Shown: positions 48,119-56,810 of the stretch, piece after piece
How positions within the stretch are numbered: the stretch's first letter is position 1
Layout: each line of letters opens with the position of its first letter
Notes under the pieces: model-generated
Database searches by the model: none
The model's input: only the letters and a program-made list of their open reading frames with translations
What the model was told of the DNA's origin: nothing
Translations under genes and position numbers: made by a program
Origin: Corynebacterium vitaeruminis DSM 20294
GTDB lineage: Bacteria; Actinomycetota; Actinomycetes; Mycobacteriales; Mycobacteriaceae
NCBI RefSeq assembly: GCF_000550805.1
Contig: NZ_CP004353.1
Location: 2,728,001 to 2,792,000 of the forward strand
Direction: 5' to 3'
DNA length: 64,000 bases

Positions 48119-49066
48119 CTAGTTGGCCTGGTAGACGACCGATCCTGCGGTGGTGTCGAGGAACGCGTCCTCGAGGCTGACCTTCTTGGCGGATAGCCCC
48201 GTGATGAGCAGGCGGTTGTTGAGGGCGAGCCGCGCAATGTCGTCGGCGACGGCGCCGTCGACGCGCAGGAGCGCCTTCTTCGCGGCACTCGAGCTGGCGT
48301 CCGAGCCAGCCCCGCCGGAGACCACCGACACCCGCAGCCCCTCGGCCTCCAGCAGCCCGACCGCGCGGAACACGTCCTCGGCCAGCACCTCGACCTCCAC
48401 GGTCCCCGCCTTGCCCCGGCTTAGGAATTCCTCGACGGTCCCCTCGGCGATGAGCGCGCCCTTGCCCACCACGATGAGCCGGTCGGCGGTCAGTTCCATC
48501 TCGGACAGCAGGTGCGAGGACACCAGCACCGCGCAGCCGTCCGCGGCCAGCGCTCTGATCCGCTCGCGCATCCAGTGCACGCCCTCGGGGTCGAGGCCGT
48601 TGACGGGCTCGTCGAGGAGCACGTGCTTGGGGTTGCCCATGAGCGCGCAGGCCACGCCGAGGCGCTGCTTCATGCCGAGCGAGAAGCCGCCCACGCGCTT
48701 GGTGGCCACCCCGGATAGGCCCACGGCCTCGAGGCACTCCTCGATGCGCGTCTCCGGCAGCCTCATGAGGTCGGCGAGGATGGCCAGGTGCTGGTAGGCG
48801 CTGCGGCCCGGGTGGAACCAGGTGGCGTCGAGCAGGCTGCCCACGACCCGGCCGGGGTTGTCGAGCTTGCGGAAGGGCACGCCGTCGAAGGTCGCCTCGC
48901 CGCTGGTGGGGCGCTCGAGGCCCACGGCCATGCGCATCGTGGTGGACTTACCGGCGCCGTTGGGCCCGAGGAAGCCGGTCACCTGCCCGTCGGGGACGGT
49001 GAAGGAAAGGTCGTTGACCGCGGTCTGAGCGCGGTAGGTCTTGGTGAGGTTTCTGATTTCAAGCAT
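48119..49066 (-). CDS. ABC transporter ATP-binding protein
   Basis: ATG 49066 (MLEIRNLTKTYRAQT) preceded by GGAGG gives 315 residues. The longer frame upstream is not translated sequence. Walker A is GPNGAGKSTT, the signature is GGFSLGMKQRL and Walker B is HVLLDEPVNGLDPEG. It energises the ABC-2 permease encoded next to it. A two-component pair encoded 60 bases upstream in the same direction probably controls its expression. Confidence 0.92.
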   Translation of the reverse strand: MLEIRNLTKTYRAQTAVNDLSFTVPDGQVTGFLGPNGAGKSTTMRMAVGLERPTSGEATFDGVPFRKLDNPGRVVGSLLDATWFHPGRSAYQHLAILADLMRLPETRIEECLEAVGLSGVATKRVGGFSLGMKQRLGVACALMGNPKHVLLDEPVNGLDPEGVHWMRERIRALAADGCAVLVSSHLLSEMELTADRLIVVGKGALIAEGTVEEFLSRGKAGTVEVEVLAEDVFRAVGLLEAEGLRVSVVSGGAGSDASSSAAKKALLRVDGAVADDIARLALNNRLLITGLSAKKVSLEDAFLDTTAGSVVYQAN

Positions 49067-49125
49067 GCCTCCATGCTCGCCGCCTCCGCGACGGAAAACA
49101 TCGCCCTGCGGGCTGAAACCTAGGC

Positions 49126-49803
49126 TCAGCCCTGGGGATGACGCAGGAGCTCGCCGACGGTGACCAGCCCCGTCCGGAACGCGAACAGCACGGCCTGCAC
49201 GCGGTCGCGCGAGCCGGTCTTCATGAGGATGTGCCGCACGTGCGTCTTCACCGTGGCCATGGACACGAACTCCGCCGCCGCGATCTCCTCGTTGGTCAGC
49301 CCGCGCGCGATGTGCTTGAGGATCTCCGACTCCCGCGGGGTCAGCCCCACGTCCACGCTTTCGCTTTCCGACGCCTTCGGCCGCCACATCTTCATCACCT
49401 GCGCGGTGACCTTGGGTGCAAGCACCGCATCCCCCTCGTACACGGTGCGCACGGCGTGCAGCAGCTCGTCCGGGGTGGCGTCCTTGAGCAGGAACCCGCT
49501 GGCCCCGGCCTCGATGGCGCCGCGCACGAACTCGGCATCATCGAAGGTGGTCAGCATGATGATCCGCACCGACTCATCGGAGACGAGCAGCGCGCGGGCG
49601 GCGGCGATGCCATCCATGCGCGGCATCTGGACGTCCATGAGCACCACGTCCGCGGGCCGGGCAGCGGCCGCCGCGGCGACCTCGTCGCCGTCGCTGACCT
49701 CCCAGACGACCTCCATGTCGTCCTGGGAGCCAACGAGCATGCCGAAGCCCGCCCTGACCAGCGGCTGGTCATCGGCCAGGCCGACGCGAATGATCTCGCT
49801 CAT
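49126..49803 (-). CDS. NarL/LuxR-type response regulator
   Basis: The 225-residue protein has a receiver domain with phosphoacceptor Asp in VLMDVQMPRMDG, a Thr in MLTTFDD and a Lys in FLLKDATPDELL, and a C-terminal LuxR-type helix-turn-helix (LTPRESEILKHIARGLTNEEIA). The start overlaps the kinase stop (ATGA). It most likely drives the ABC exporter genes downstream. A translated dispersed motif (49361-49382) encodes ASESESV in the linker between the domains. Confidence 0.93.
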   Translation of the reverse strand: MSEIIRVGLADDQPLVRAGFGMLVGSQDDMEVVWEVSDGDEVAAAAAARPADVVLMDVQMPRMDGIAAARALLVSDESVRIIMLTTFDDAEFVRGAIEAGASGFLLKDATPDELLHAVRTVYEGDAVLAPKVTAQVMKMWRPKASESESVDVGLTPRESEILKHIARGLTNEEIAAAEFVSMATVKTHVRHILMKTGSRDRVQAVLFAFRTGLVTVGELLRHPQG

Positions 49804-51011
49804 GCGGGGATCTCCACCTCCACCACGAAGTTGCCGTTCTCGATTGCCTGTTGCATCCTACCGCCGTGCGCCTGGGCCCGTTCGCGCACGCCGCGCAGCC
49901 CGTAGCCAGCGCCCTGCTGCCCCGCCCCTGTCCCCGCGGCAATCGGGTTTTCCGAGCGCAGCACGATCCGGCCGCTCGCACCCGAGATCGTGATTCTTCC
50001 CGCCTTCGTGGGCGAGTAGCGCAGCATGTTGGTCAGCAGCTCCTGGAGCACCCGGTAACAGGTGAACTGCACGAGCTCAGGAGCCTCCGCCGGGACCTCG
50101 TCTAAGCCAGTCACCTCCACGTCGAGCCCCGAGCGCCGGGCCTCGGCCACCAGCTGCGCCATCTCCTTGGCCCCCGGCGCTGCGTTAAGCTCGCGGGTGG
50201 ACTCGTCCCGCAGGACGCTCAGCAGCCCGCGCATCTGCTGGAGCGAGCTCCTGCCCTGGGCAGAGATCGTCTCGAGCGCCTCGGTGGCCACCTTTGGGTC
50301 TTTTGCGGCCGCGAAGCGGGCGCCGTCGGCAAGCGCGATGATGCCGGAAAGGTTGTGCGCGATGATGTCATGCATCTCGCGGGCGATGCGGGTGCGCTCG
50401 ATGACGCCCGCCATCTCCGCGCGCTCGCGCAGGAGCTCCATGCCCTCCACGCGGCGCCGTTTTTGCACGCCGAGCAGCCAGAAGAAGCCGACGCCCAGCC
50501 ACGAGCTGCCGATGAAGGCGATGGCCGTGGGCAGCGGCTGGGTCTCCACGGTGCCGACCGTGACGGGCAGCCCACCGGTGACGACGCCGCGCACGGCGAG
50601 CAAGTCAACGAGCGCGACGCCTGCCAGCAGGAGCGGTAGCCACACGCGGCGCCACGAGGGCCGCGACCACGCGCTGGCCAGGTAGGTCGCGTACGCGGTG
50701 GGGACCATCGCCTCGATGGAACTGCGCAGCTCGAGCGACGCCGTGGACACAAACAGCAGCGCCGCGACCACCCCGATCGCCCCCTCGCGGAAGCGCGGGT
50801 GCACCAAGAACGCCGCGGTAACGCCCACGATCACGACGACCCCCAGCCACCCCTGTGCCGCGCTGACGTCGAAAACGCGCGGCAGCACGGAATCGGCGAT
50901 GACCGCGGCGAGAAACACGATCGCCGCGACCCGCCAGGGGGAACCGAAAACCCCGCGCGGCCACGTCAACGGTGACCGCAGCGGGCGGCTGGAACCCTGA
51001 AGAAAACTCAT
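49800..51011 (-). CDS. Sensor histidine kinase, HisKA_3 type
   Basis: ATG 51011 (MSFLQGSSRPLRS) gives 403 residues. An alternative start at 51041 adds ten. Four to five N-terminal membrane helices form the sensor part, with very short outside loops, as in intramembrane-sensing kinases. The H-box is RTRIAREMHDIIAHNLSGII. The ATPase domain is present but diverged (YVLQELLTNMLRYSP at the N-box). With the exporter next door this fits a cell-envelope stress or antibiotic sensor. Confidence 0.88.
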   Translation of the reverse strand: MSFLQGSSRPLRSPLTWPRGVFGSPWRVAAIVFLAAVIADSVLPRVFDVSAAQGWLGVVVIVGVTAAFLVHPRFREGAIGVVAALLFVSTASLELRSSIEAMVPTAYATYLASAWSRPSWRRVWLPLLLAGVALVDLLAVRGVVTGGLPVTVGTVETQPLPTAIAFIGSSWLGVGFFWLLGVQKRRRVEGMELLRERAEMAGVIERTRIAREMHDIIAHNLSGIIALADGARFAAAKDPKVATEALETISAQGRSSLQQMRGLLSVLRDESTRELNAAPGAKEMAQLVAEARRSGLDVEVTGLDEVPAEAPELVQFTCYRVLQELLTNMLRYSPTKAGRITISGASGRIVLRSENPIAAGTGAGQQGAGYGLRGVRERAQAHGGRMQQAIENGNFVVEVEIPA

Positions 51012-51069
51012 GCCTTCAACCCTAAAGAAGGCACCCGACACGCGGCGTCATCCTGCGGGCTTAAGTCCC

Positions 51070-51732
<663 letters not shown>

Positions 51733-51912
51733 GTGCGTTCCTTTCGTTTTCGTCCACCGTACTCCGCTTCCGCTTGTCGACGGCCAAGGTTTTGATGACG
51801 TATCACCTTTTACCGAGCTAGGCGCCGCTTTTACCCCCGAACGGCGCCCCGCGCACGCGCAAAGCGGGTGTTCACTGGTAGCGAAATTGATTCATTCTTT
51901 GGAAGTTAGGCC

Positions 51913-51940
51913 TTGCTACTTTCCGTAATTGACCTATCAT
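51913..51940 (+). promoter_or_regulatory. Probable sodA promoter
   Basis: TTGCTA (51913-51918) and TATCAT (51935-51940) are spaced by 16 bases, a good match to the vegetative promoter. It predicts a leader of about 65 bases before sodA ATG 52011. A nearby dispersed motif copy lies at 51771-51789 on the minus strand. Confidence 0.5.
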
Positions 51941-52010
51941 GGGTGCCAGTGCGGGGCGGCCGCACAGTTGCCCGCCCACGCGAGATAGCTTCCCTACGAA
52001 AGGACACCAT

Positions 52011-52613
52011 ATGGCTAAGTACGAACTTCCTGCGCTCGACTACGACTACGACGCGCTCGAGCCTTACATCTCCGCCGAGATCATGGAGCTGCACCACTCC
52101 AAGCACCACCAGAACTACGTCAACGGCGCCAACGCCGCTCTGGAGAAGCTTGAGGATGCACGCAAGAACGGCTACGTCGGCGCCGCCGTGACCGCCCTGT
52201 CCAAGGACCTGGCCTTCAACCTGGGTGGCCACACCAACCACTCCATCTTCTGGAAGAACCTGTCCCCGAACGGTGGCGGCGAGCCGACCGGCGCCCTGGC
52301 TGACGCCATCGCCCGTGACTTCGGTTCCTTCGAGGCCTTCAAGGAGCACTTCTCCGCAGCCGCTCTCGGCCTGCAGGGCTCCGGCTGGGCGGTCCTCGGC
52401 TACGACAAGATCGGCGAGCGCCTGGTCATCGAGCAGATGACCGACCAGCAGGGCAACCTGTCCATCGATCTCGAGCCGCTGCTGCTTCTCGACATGTGGG
52501 AGCACGCCTTCTACCTCCAGTACAAGAACGTCAAGGCTGACTACGTCAAGGCAGTCTGGAACGTCTTCAACTGGGAGGACGTCGCTGCTCGCTACGAGGC
52601 AGCCACCAAGTAA
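52011..52613 (+). CDS. sodA: Superoxide dismutase, Fe/Mn type
   Basis: The 200-residue enzyme begins after GAAAGGACACCAT at ATG 52011. Metal ligands lie in [25 protein letters not shown] and [15 protein letters not shown], and the outer-sphere Gln is in [10 protein letters not shown], favouring manganese. It dismutates superoxide in the cytoplasm or, as reported for some Corynebacteriales, near the surface without a signal peptide. A stable terminator follows. Confidence 0.97.
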   Translation: MAKYELPALDYDYDALEPYISAEIMELHHSKHHQNYVNGANAALEKLEDARKNGYVGAAVTALSKDLAFNLGGHTNHSIFWKNLSPNGGGEPTGALADAIARDFGSFEAFKEHFSAAALGLQGSGWAVLGYDKIGERLVIEQMTDQQGNLSIDLEPLLLLDMWEHAFYLQYKNVKADYVKAVWNVFNWEDVAARYEAATK

Positions 52614-52640
52614 TCTCCGATGAGGTGATTTACGCGCCCG

Positions 52641-52670
52641 GGCGCTGAGGCTTCGGCCTTGGCGCCTTTT
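52641..52670 (+). terminator. sodA terminator
   Basis: GGCGC-TG-AGGC pairs with GCCT-TG-GCGCC across a UUCG tetraloop, followed by TTTTGTG, 28 bases after the stop. Confidence 0.8.
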
Positions 52671-52702
52671 GTGCGTTTCCGGGCGTTCAGCCCTCCGCCC
52701 CC

Positions 52703-52788
52703 CGCCAAAATGCGCGCACCTGCGCCCGCGCCGAAAGAAAACGCGCAGGTGGTCAAATCTGAAGCCCCGCAGACGCGCGGCGTTTGGC
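52703..52788. repeat. 86-bp repeat, first copy of the second REP-like cluster
   Basis: This unit and the one at 53002-53087 are about 92 % identical by eye and in the same orientation. Each contains a perfect 9-bp palindrome (CACCTGCGC with GCGCAGGTG) and ends with CCCCGCAGACGCGCGGCGTTTGGC, the same head as the repeats at 37474-37711. The 300-base block between sodA and metY has no gene. A more diverged third copy (about 52885-52965) lies between the two. Confidence 0.8.
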
Positions 52789-53001
52789 CCAGCGAAGATT
52801 AAGACCAGACCCCCTCACCTCCATCGCGGCGGGGCTCCTCGCCTTCGCCTCGACCCTATAGCCGTAGCTGAAGCCGTGGCCGCCGAACATCCCCAGCCGC
52901 AAACAAGCGAATTTTTGACACGTAACCACCCACAAAAGCCCAGGTGGTCAGATGTGCAGCTCATCAAAGATTCGCTTTTTTGCGCGAAGCGCCCCGCGCC
53001 C

Positions 53002-53087
53002 TGCCAACATCCGCGCACCTGCGCCCGCGCCGGACGAAAACGCGCAGGTGGTCAAGCCTGAAGCCCCGCAGACGCGCGGCGTTTGGC
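53002..53087. repeat. 86-bp repeat, second copy
   Basis: Offset is 299 bases from the first copy. Differences concentrate in the first 15 bases and around the GGACG/AAAGA segment. It ends 30 bases before the metY stop codon, so it lies in the metY 3' region. Confidence 0.8.
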
Positions 53088-53116
53088 AGCGCCCCGCACA
53101 AGCACGCCCCACCCGA

Positions 53117-54385
53117 TTACTCGATGGCTGCCAGCGCCTGCTCGATGTCCTCGATGAGGTCCTCGACGTTTTCCAGGCCGATCGACAGGCGAACCAAACC
53201 CGGGGTGATGCCCACGGAGGGCAGCTGCTCGTCGGGAACCTGGCGGTGCGTGGTCGACGCCGGGTGTAGCACGCAGGAGCGCGCGTCGGCGACGTGAACC
53301 TGGCGGGTGACCAGCTTCAACGCGTCCATGAACTTGGTGCCGGCCTCGCGCCCGCCCTTGATGTCGATGGTCACCACGCCGGAGTTGCCCTTGAGCTGCT
53401 TGCGCGCGAGCTCGTAGTACGGGGAGGACTCAAGCCCCGGGTAGCGGACCTCGCTGATCACGTCGGTGCGGGTGGCCAGGTACTCGGCCACCTTTTGCGC
53501 GTTCTCGCAGTGGCGCTGCATGCGCACGTCCAGGCTCTCCAGCGAGTTGCTCAGCATGAACGCCGAGTGCGCCGCCGGGTAGGCACCGAAGTCGCGCTGC
53601 AGCTGCATGCGCGCCTTGATCACAAACGGCGCGACCGCGTAGTCGCGGGTGTACACCACGCCGTGGTAGGACTCGTCGGGCTCGGTGAAGCCGGGGAACT
53701 TGCCGTTCGTGTAGTCGAACTTGCCGGAGTCGATGATCATGCCGCCGACCTGGATGGCGTGTCCGTCTAAGTACTTCGAGGTCGAGTGCACCACGATGTC
53801 GGCGCCCAGCTCGATCGGCTTGCACAGCACCGGGGTGGCGAAGGTGTTGTCCACGATGAGCGGCACACCCTGCGCGTGCGCGATGCGCGCGAACTTCTCC
53901 ACGTCGAGCACGCTCATCGCGGGGTTGGCGAGGATCTCGCCGAACAGCGCCTTGGTGTTCGGCTTGAACGCGGCCGCGATCTCCTCCTCCGGCGCGTCCT
54001 GGTCAACGTAGATCACCTCGATGCCGAAGCGCTTGAGCGTGGTGGAAAACAGGTTCGACGAGCCGCCGTAGATCTCCGAGGACGCCACGAAGGAGTCGCC
54101 CGCCGAGCACAGGTTCATGATGGTCAGCGCGGTCGCCGCCTGCCCGGAGGAGGTCGCCATCGCCGCTGCGCCGCCCTCGAGGTCGGCCATCTTCTCCTCC
54201 ACCGCCATGACGGTCGGGTTGGCAAAGCGCGAGTAGATGAGCGCGTGCGTCGGCTCGTCGAAGACCGCGGCGATGTCGTCGGAGGAGTCGAACGTGTAGG
54301 TCGTCGACTGGATGATCGGCACCTGGCGCGGGTCCTTGTTGCCTGGCTTGTAGCCGGAGTGGATGAGCTTGGTCTCGTCGTGCAT
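53117..54385 (-). CDS. metY: O-acetylhomoserine sulfhydrylase
   Basis: ATG 54385 preceded by GAAGAAGGGACGCC gives 422 residues, and the frame upstream is unlikely to be translated. This PLP enzyme of the Cys/Met metabolism family makes homocysteine from O-acetylhomoserine and sulfide. The PLP Lys is in VHSTSKYLDGHAIQVGG, and the N-terminal EPTHALIYSRFANPT and SSGQAATALT segments bind cofactor. The homologous O-succinylhomoserine or methionine γ-lyase types are less likely, given the genus. No metX is adjacent, although in C. glutamicum they are neighbours. Confidence 0.88.
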   Translation of the reverse strand: MHDETKLIHSGYKPGNKDPRQVPIIQSTTYTFDSSDDIAAVFDEPTHALIYSRFANPTVMAVEEKMADLEGGAAAMATSSGQAATALTIMNLCSAGDSFVASSEIYGGSSNLFSTTLKRFGIEVIYVDQDAPEEEIAAAFKPNTKALFGEILANPAMSVLDVEKFARIAHAQGVPLIVDNTFATPVLCKPIELGADIVVHSTSKYLDGHAIQVGGMIIDSGKFDYTNGKFPGFTEPDESYHGVVYTRDYAVAPFVIKARMQLQRDFGAYPAAHSAFMLSNSLESLDVRMQRHCENAQKVAEYLATRTDVISEVRYPGLESSPYYELARKQLKGNSGVVTIDIKGGREAGTKFMDALKLVTRQVHVADARSCVLHPASTTHRQVPDEQLPSVGITPGLVRLSIGLENVEDLIEDIEQALAAIE

Positions 54386-54477
54386 GGCGTCCCTTCTTCG
54401 GATCTGGCGGTGTGAATAATATCGATCATAGGCCCGGTGAAACCCGTTACCCCCGCTCATCCGCGTTTTATTCGCTT

Positions 54478-54497
54478 CGCTTTCCGACGCCTTCGGC
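54478..54497 (-). repeat. Dispersed short motif upstream of metY
   Basis: On the minus strand it reads GCCGAAGGCGTCGGAAAGCG. It lies in the divergent region between metY and the disrupted carrier gene. Confidence 0.65.
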
Positions 54498-54546
54498 TCG
54501 CCGCCCCAGTTGAACCACACCGCATCGATCCAGCAAACTAGAGGCC

Positions 54547-55476
54547 ATGAACGTGATGGATGTGGCGACAAGCGCGATCGTGCCCGTCGTGGCCCTGCTG
54601 GCCATGGGATTCGTCCTGCGCCACCGGTTCCTCACCGAGCCGGCCCTGTGGAGCGGTCTGGAGAAGATCAGCTACTACCTGTTCACGCCCGCCCTCTTCG
54701 TCACCTCGATCTCCACCACGGACCTCTCCGCGGTGCGGGCCGGACCGCTCGTCCTGAGCCTCACCGCGCCGCTGGCGCTGACCACCGGCATCCTCCTGCT
54801 CCTGCGCCGCCCCCTGCGCGCTAGCGGCCCCGACATCACCAGCGTCGTTTAGGGCGCGATCCGCATCAACACCTACGTCGGCCTCATCCTCATGGGCTCG
54901 CTCTACGGCAACGAGGGCGTGGCCGTGTTCGCGCTGGCCTGCGCCGTCGTCGTGCCCACGGTCAACCTCCTGTGCGTCGGCGCGCTCACGGCCTTCGGCG
55001 AGCCCGAGCGCCCCGGCGAGCAACGCCCCTCGATGCTGAGGAGCCTGGCCACCAATCCGTACCTGCTCGCCTGCCTGCTGGGCCTTGCGCTTAAGCTCGG
55101 CGGGATAGCCATCCCCGACCTTCTGTTCAATCCCCTCAAGCTTCTAGCCCAGCCAGCCATGGTCGTCGGCACGCTCGTTAGCGGCGCCGCGCTCTCGCTC
55201 CGAATCAGCGCCCGAGACACCGCGCACATCGCCGTGGCCAGCGTCTTTAAGCTCGCGCTCGTGCCTGTTGCGGGCACGTGGATCGCGACGTCGATGGGGG
55301 TAACGGGCACCGCGCTGGCGGCGATCGTGGTGATCCTGTCGATCCCCACCGCGACCTCGGCGACCATCCTCTCCTCGATCATGGGCGGCAACACCCGGCT
55401 CATGGCCAGCATCACCGCAGCCCAGACCGTGCTCAGCGTGTTCACCCTGCCCGTCGCGCTCGCGGTTTTGCTCTAG
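54547..55476 (+). pseudogene. AEC-family (auxin efflux carrier-like) transporter with one in-frame stop
   Basis: Two segments in the same frame, 54547-54852 and the part from 54853 onward, are separated only by TAG at 54850-54852. Read through, the protein is about 309 residues with ten membrane helices, the normal size and form of AEC carriers. At the stop, family members usually have a Gln before GAIRxNTYVGL (here TAG-GGCGCGATCCGCATC), so a single CAG-to-TAG change explains it. It may be a recent inactivation, a sequencing error, or suppressed. The second half has its own possible start at 54892. Confidence 0.85.
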
Positions 55477-55494
55477 CTTTCCGACGCCTACGGC
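55476..55494 (-). repeat. Dispersed short motif overlapping the carrier stop codon
   Basis: On the minus strand it reads GCCGTAGGCGTCGGAAAGC, an exact match to the 19-base core, and shares its last base with the TAG of the carrier gene. Confidence 0.7.
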
Positions 55495-55543
55495 CCCCAA
55501 ACCCCCACCCCGATGGTGGCGCCGGTCACGCGGGAGGGGCACC

Positions 55544-56764
55544 ATGGGTTACATGTCCACTTCCGCCTCCTCGCTGCCACCGGGATTGCGCAAGGGCGAA
55601 CCCGCCTACACCAAGGCGGTCATCGCGACGCTCATCGCGGGACTTGCCACCTTCAACGCCCTGTACAACACCCAGGCCATCCTGCCCACCCTGGTCACAG
55701 CCTTCGGAATCGACGCCGCCACCGCGGCGCTGACGGTCTCGGCGGCCACGGGCATGCTCGCCGTGTGCATCGTGCCGGCGTCGATCATCTCGGAGAAGCT
55801 CGGGCGCGGGCGGGTGCTCATCGTCTCGGCGCTGCTGGCCACGCTGTGCGGCCTGGTGATCCCCTGGTCTCCCACGGTCGGCGTTCTCATCGCGCTGCGA
55901 GCGCTTCAGGGCGCGTTCCTCGCGGGCGTGCCCGCCGTGGCGATGACCTGGCTGTCGGAGGAGATCGACCCCCGCGACCTCACCGCGGCGATGGGCGTCT
56001 ACATCGCGGGCAACAGCGTCGGCGGCATCACCGGCCGCCTCATCCCGGCGGTGGGGTTGGAGTTCACCACCTGGCGCGGTGCGATGCTGCTCAGTGCGGT
56101 GCCCGCGCTCATCTTCGCCGTCCTCATGGCCTACCTCCTGCCCAAGCAGCGCAGGTTCAGGCCCCGCCCGATCAGCCCGCGGCGGGAGTTCACCGCGATG
56201 GTCTCCCACTGGAGCAACCCGCTGCTGGCGGCCAACTTCTTCATCGGCTTCGCGGCGCTCGGCGCCTTCGTCTCGCTGTACAACTACTTGGGCTTCCGCC
56301 TCATCCACGACTTCGGGCTCTCCTCGGCGCTGGTCGGCGTGCTCTTCCTCATGTACTTCGCCGGGACCTGGTCGGCGACGCGGGCGGGCAAGTGGACCGC
56401 GCGGATCGGCCGCGGCAACCTGGTGCTCGCCGCCGCCGCGGCGATGGGGCTGGGCGCGCTGCTCGTTTTGTGGCACAACCTCCCGCTCACGCTCATCGGG
56501 CTGTTCGTCTTCACGGCCGCGTTCTTCCTCCTGCACTCGCTGGCCTCGAGCTGGGTGGGGGTGCTCGCCACCGCCAACCGCGCCGAGGGCGCGAGCATGT
56601 ACCTGTTTTGCTACTACGTCGGTTCGTCGGTCGTGGGCTGGCTGTCCGGAATCGTGTTCGGGCACGTGGGCTGGCACGGCTTCGTCCTGTGGGACGTGGG
56701 CTGGACGGTGCTGCTCGTGGCGCTCGCCGCGTTCCTGAGGGCGCGCACAAAAAGGGCAAAGTAG
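55544..56764 (+). CDS. MFS transporter (YnfM/drug-resistance-like)
   Basis: ATG 55544 after GGGAGGGGCACC gives 406 residues with 12 membrane helices. The first-half motif A appears as SIISEKLGRGRVLIVSAL, and an inter-domain loop follows residue 200 (LPKQRRFRPRPIS). It resembles arabinose-efflux and YnfM-like permeases, possibly exporting drugs or sugars. It precedes the nitrite reductase gene by about 45 bases but is probably a separate unit. Confidence 0.88.
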   Translation: MGYMSTSASSLPPGLRKGEPAYTKAVIATLIAGLATFNALYNTQAILPTLVTAFGIDAATAALTVSAATGMLAVCIVPASIISEKLGRGRVLIVSALLATLCGLVIPWSPTVGVLIALRALQGAFLAGVPAVAMTWLSEEIDPRDLTAAMGVYIAGNSVGGITGRLIPAVGLEFTTWRGAMLLSAVPALIFAVLMAYLLPKQRRFRPRPISPRREFTAMVSHWSNPLLAANFFIGFAALGAFVSLYNYLGFRLIHDFGLSSALVGVLFLMYFAGTWSATRAGKWTARIGRGNLVLAAAAAMGLGALLVLWHNLPLTLIGLFVFTAAFFLLHSLASSWVGVLATANRAEGASMYLFCYYVGSSVVGWLSGIVFGHVGWHGFVLWDVGWTVLLVALAAFLRARTKRAK

Positions 56765-56810
56765 CCTCTCATATTGTGGGAAATTAACCCGGACATTATC
56801 GTAAGAAAGT

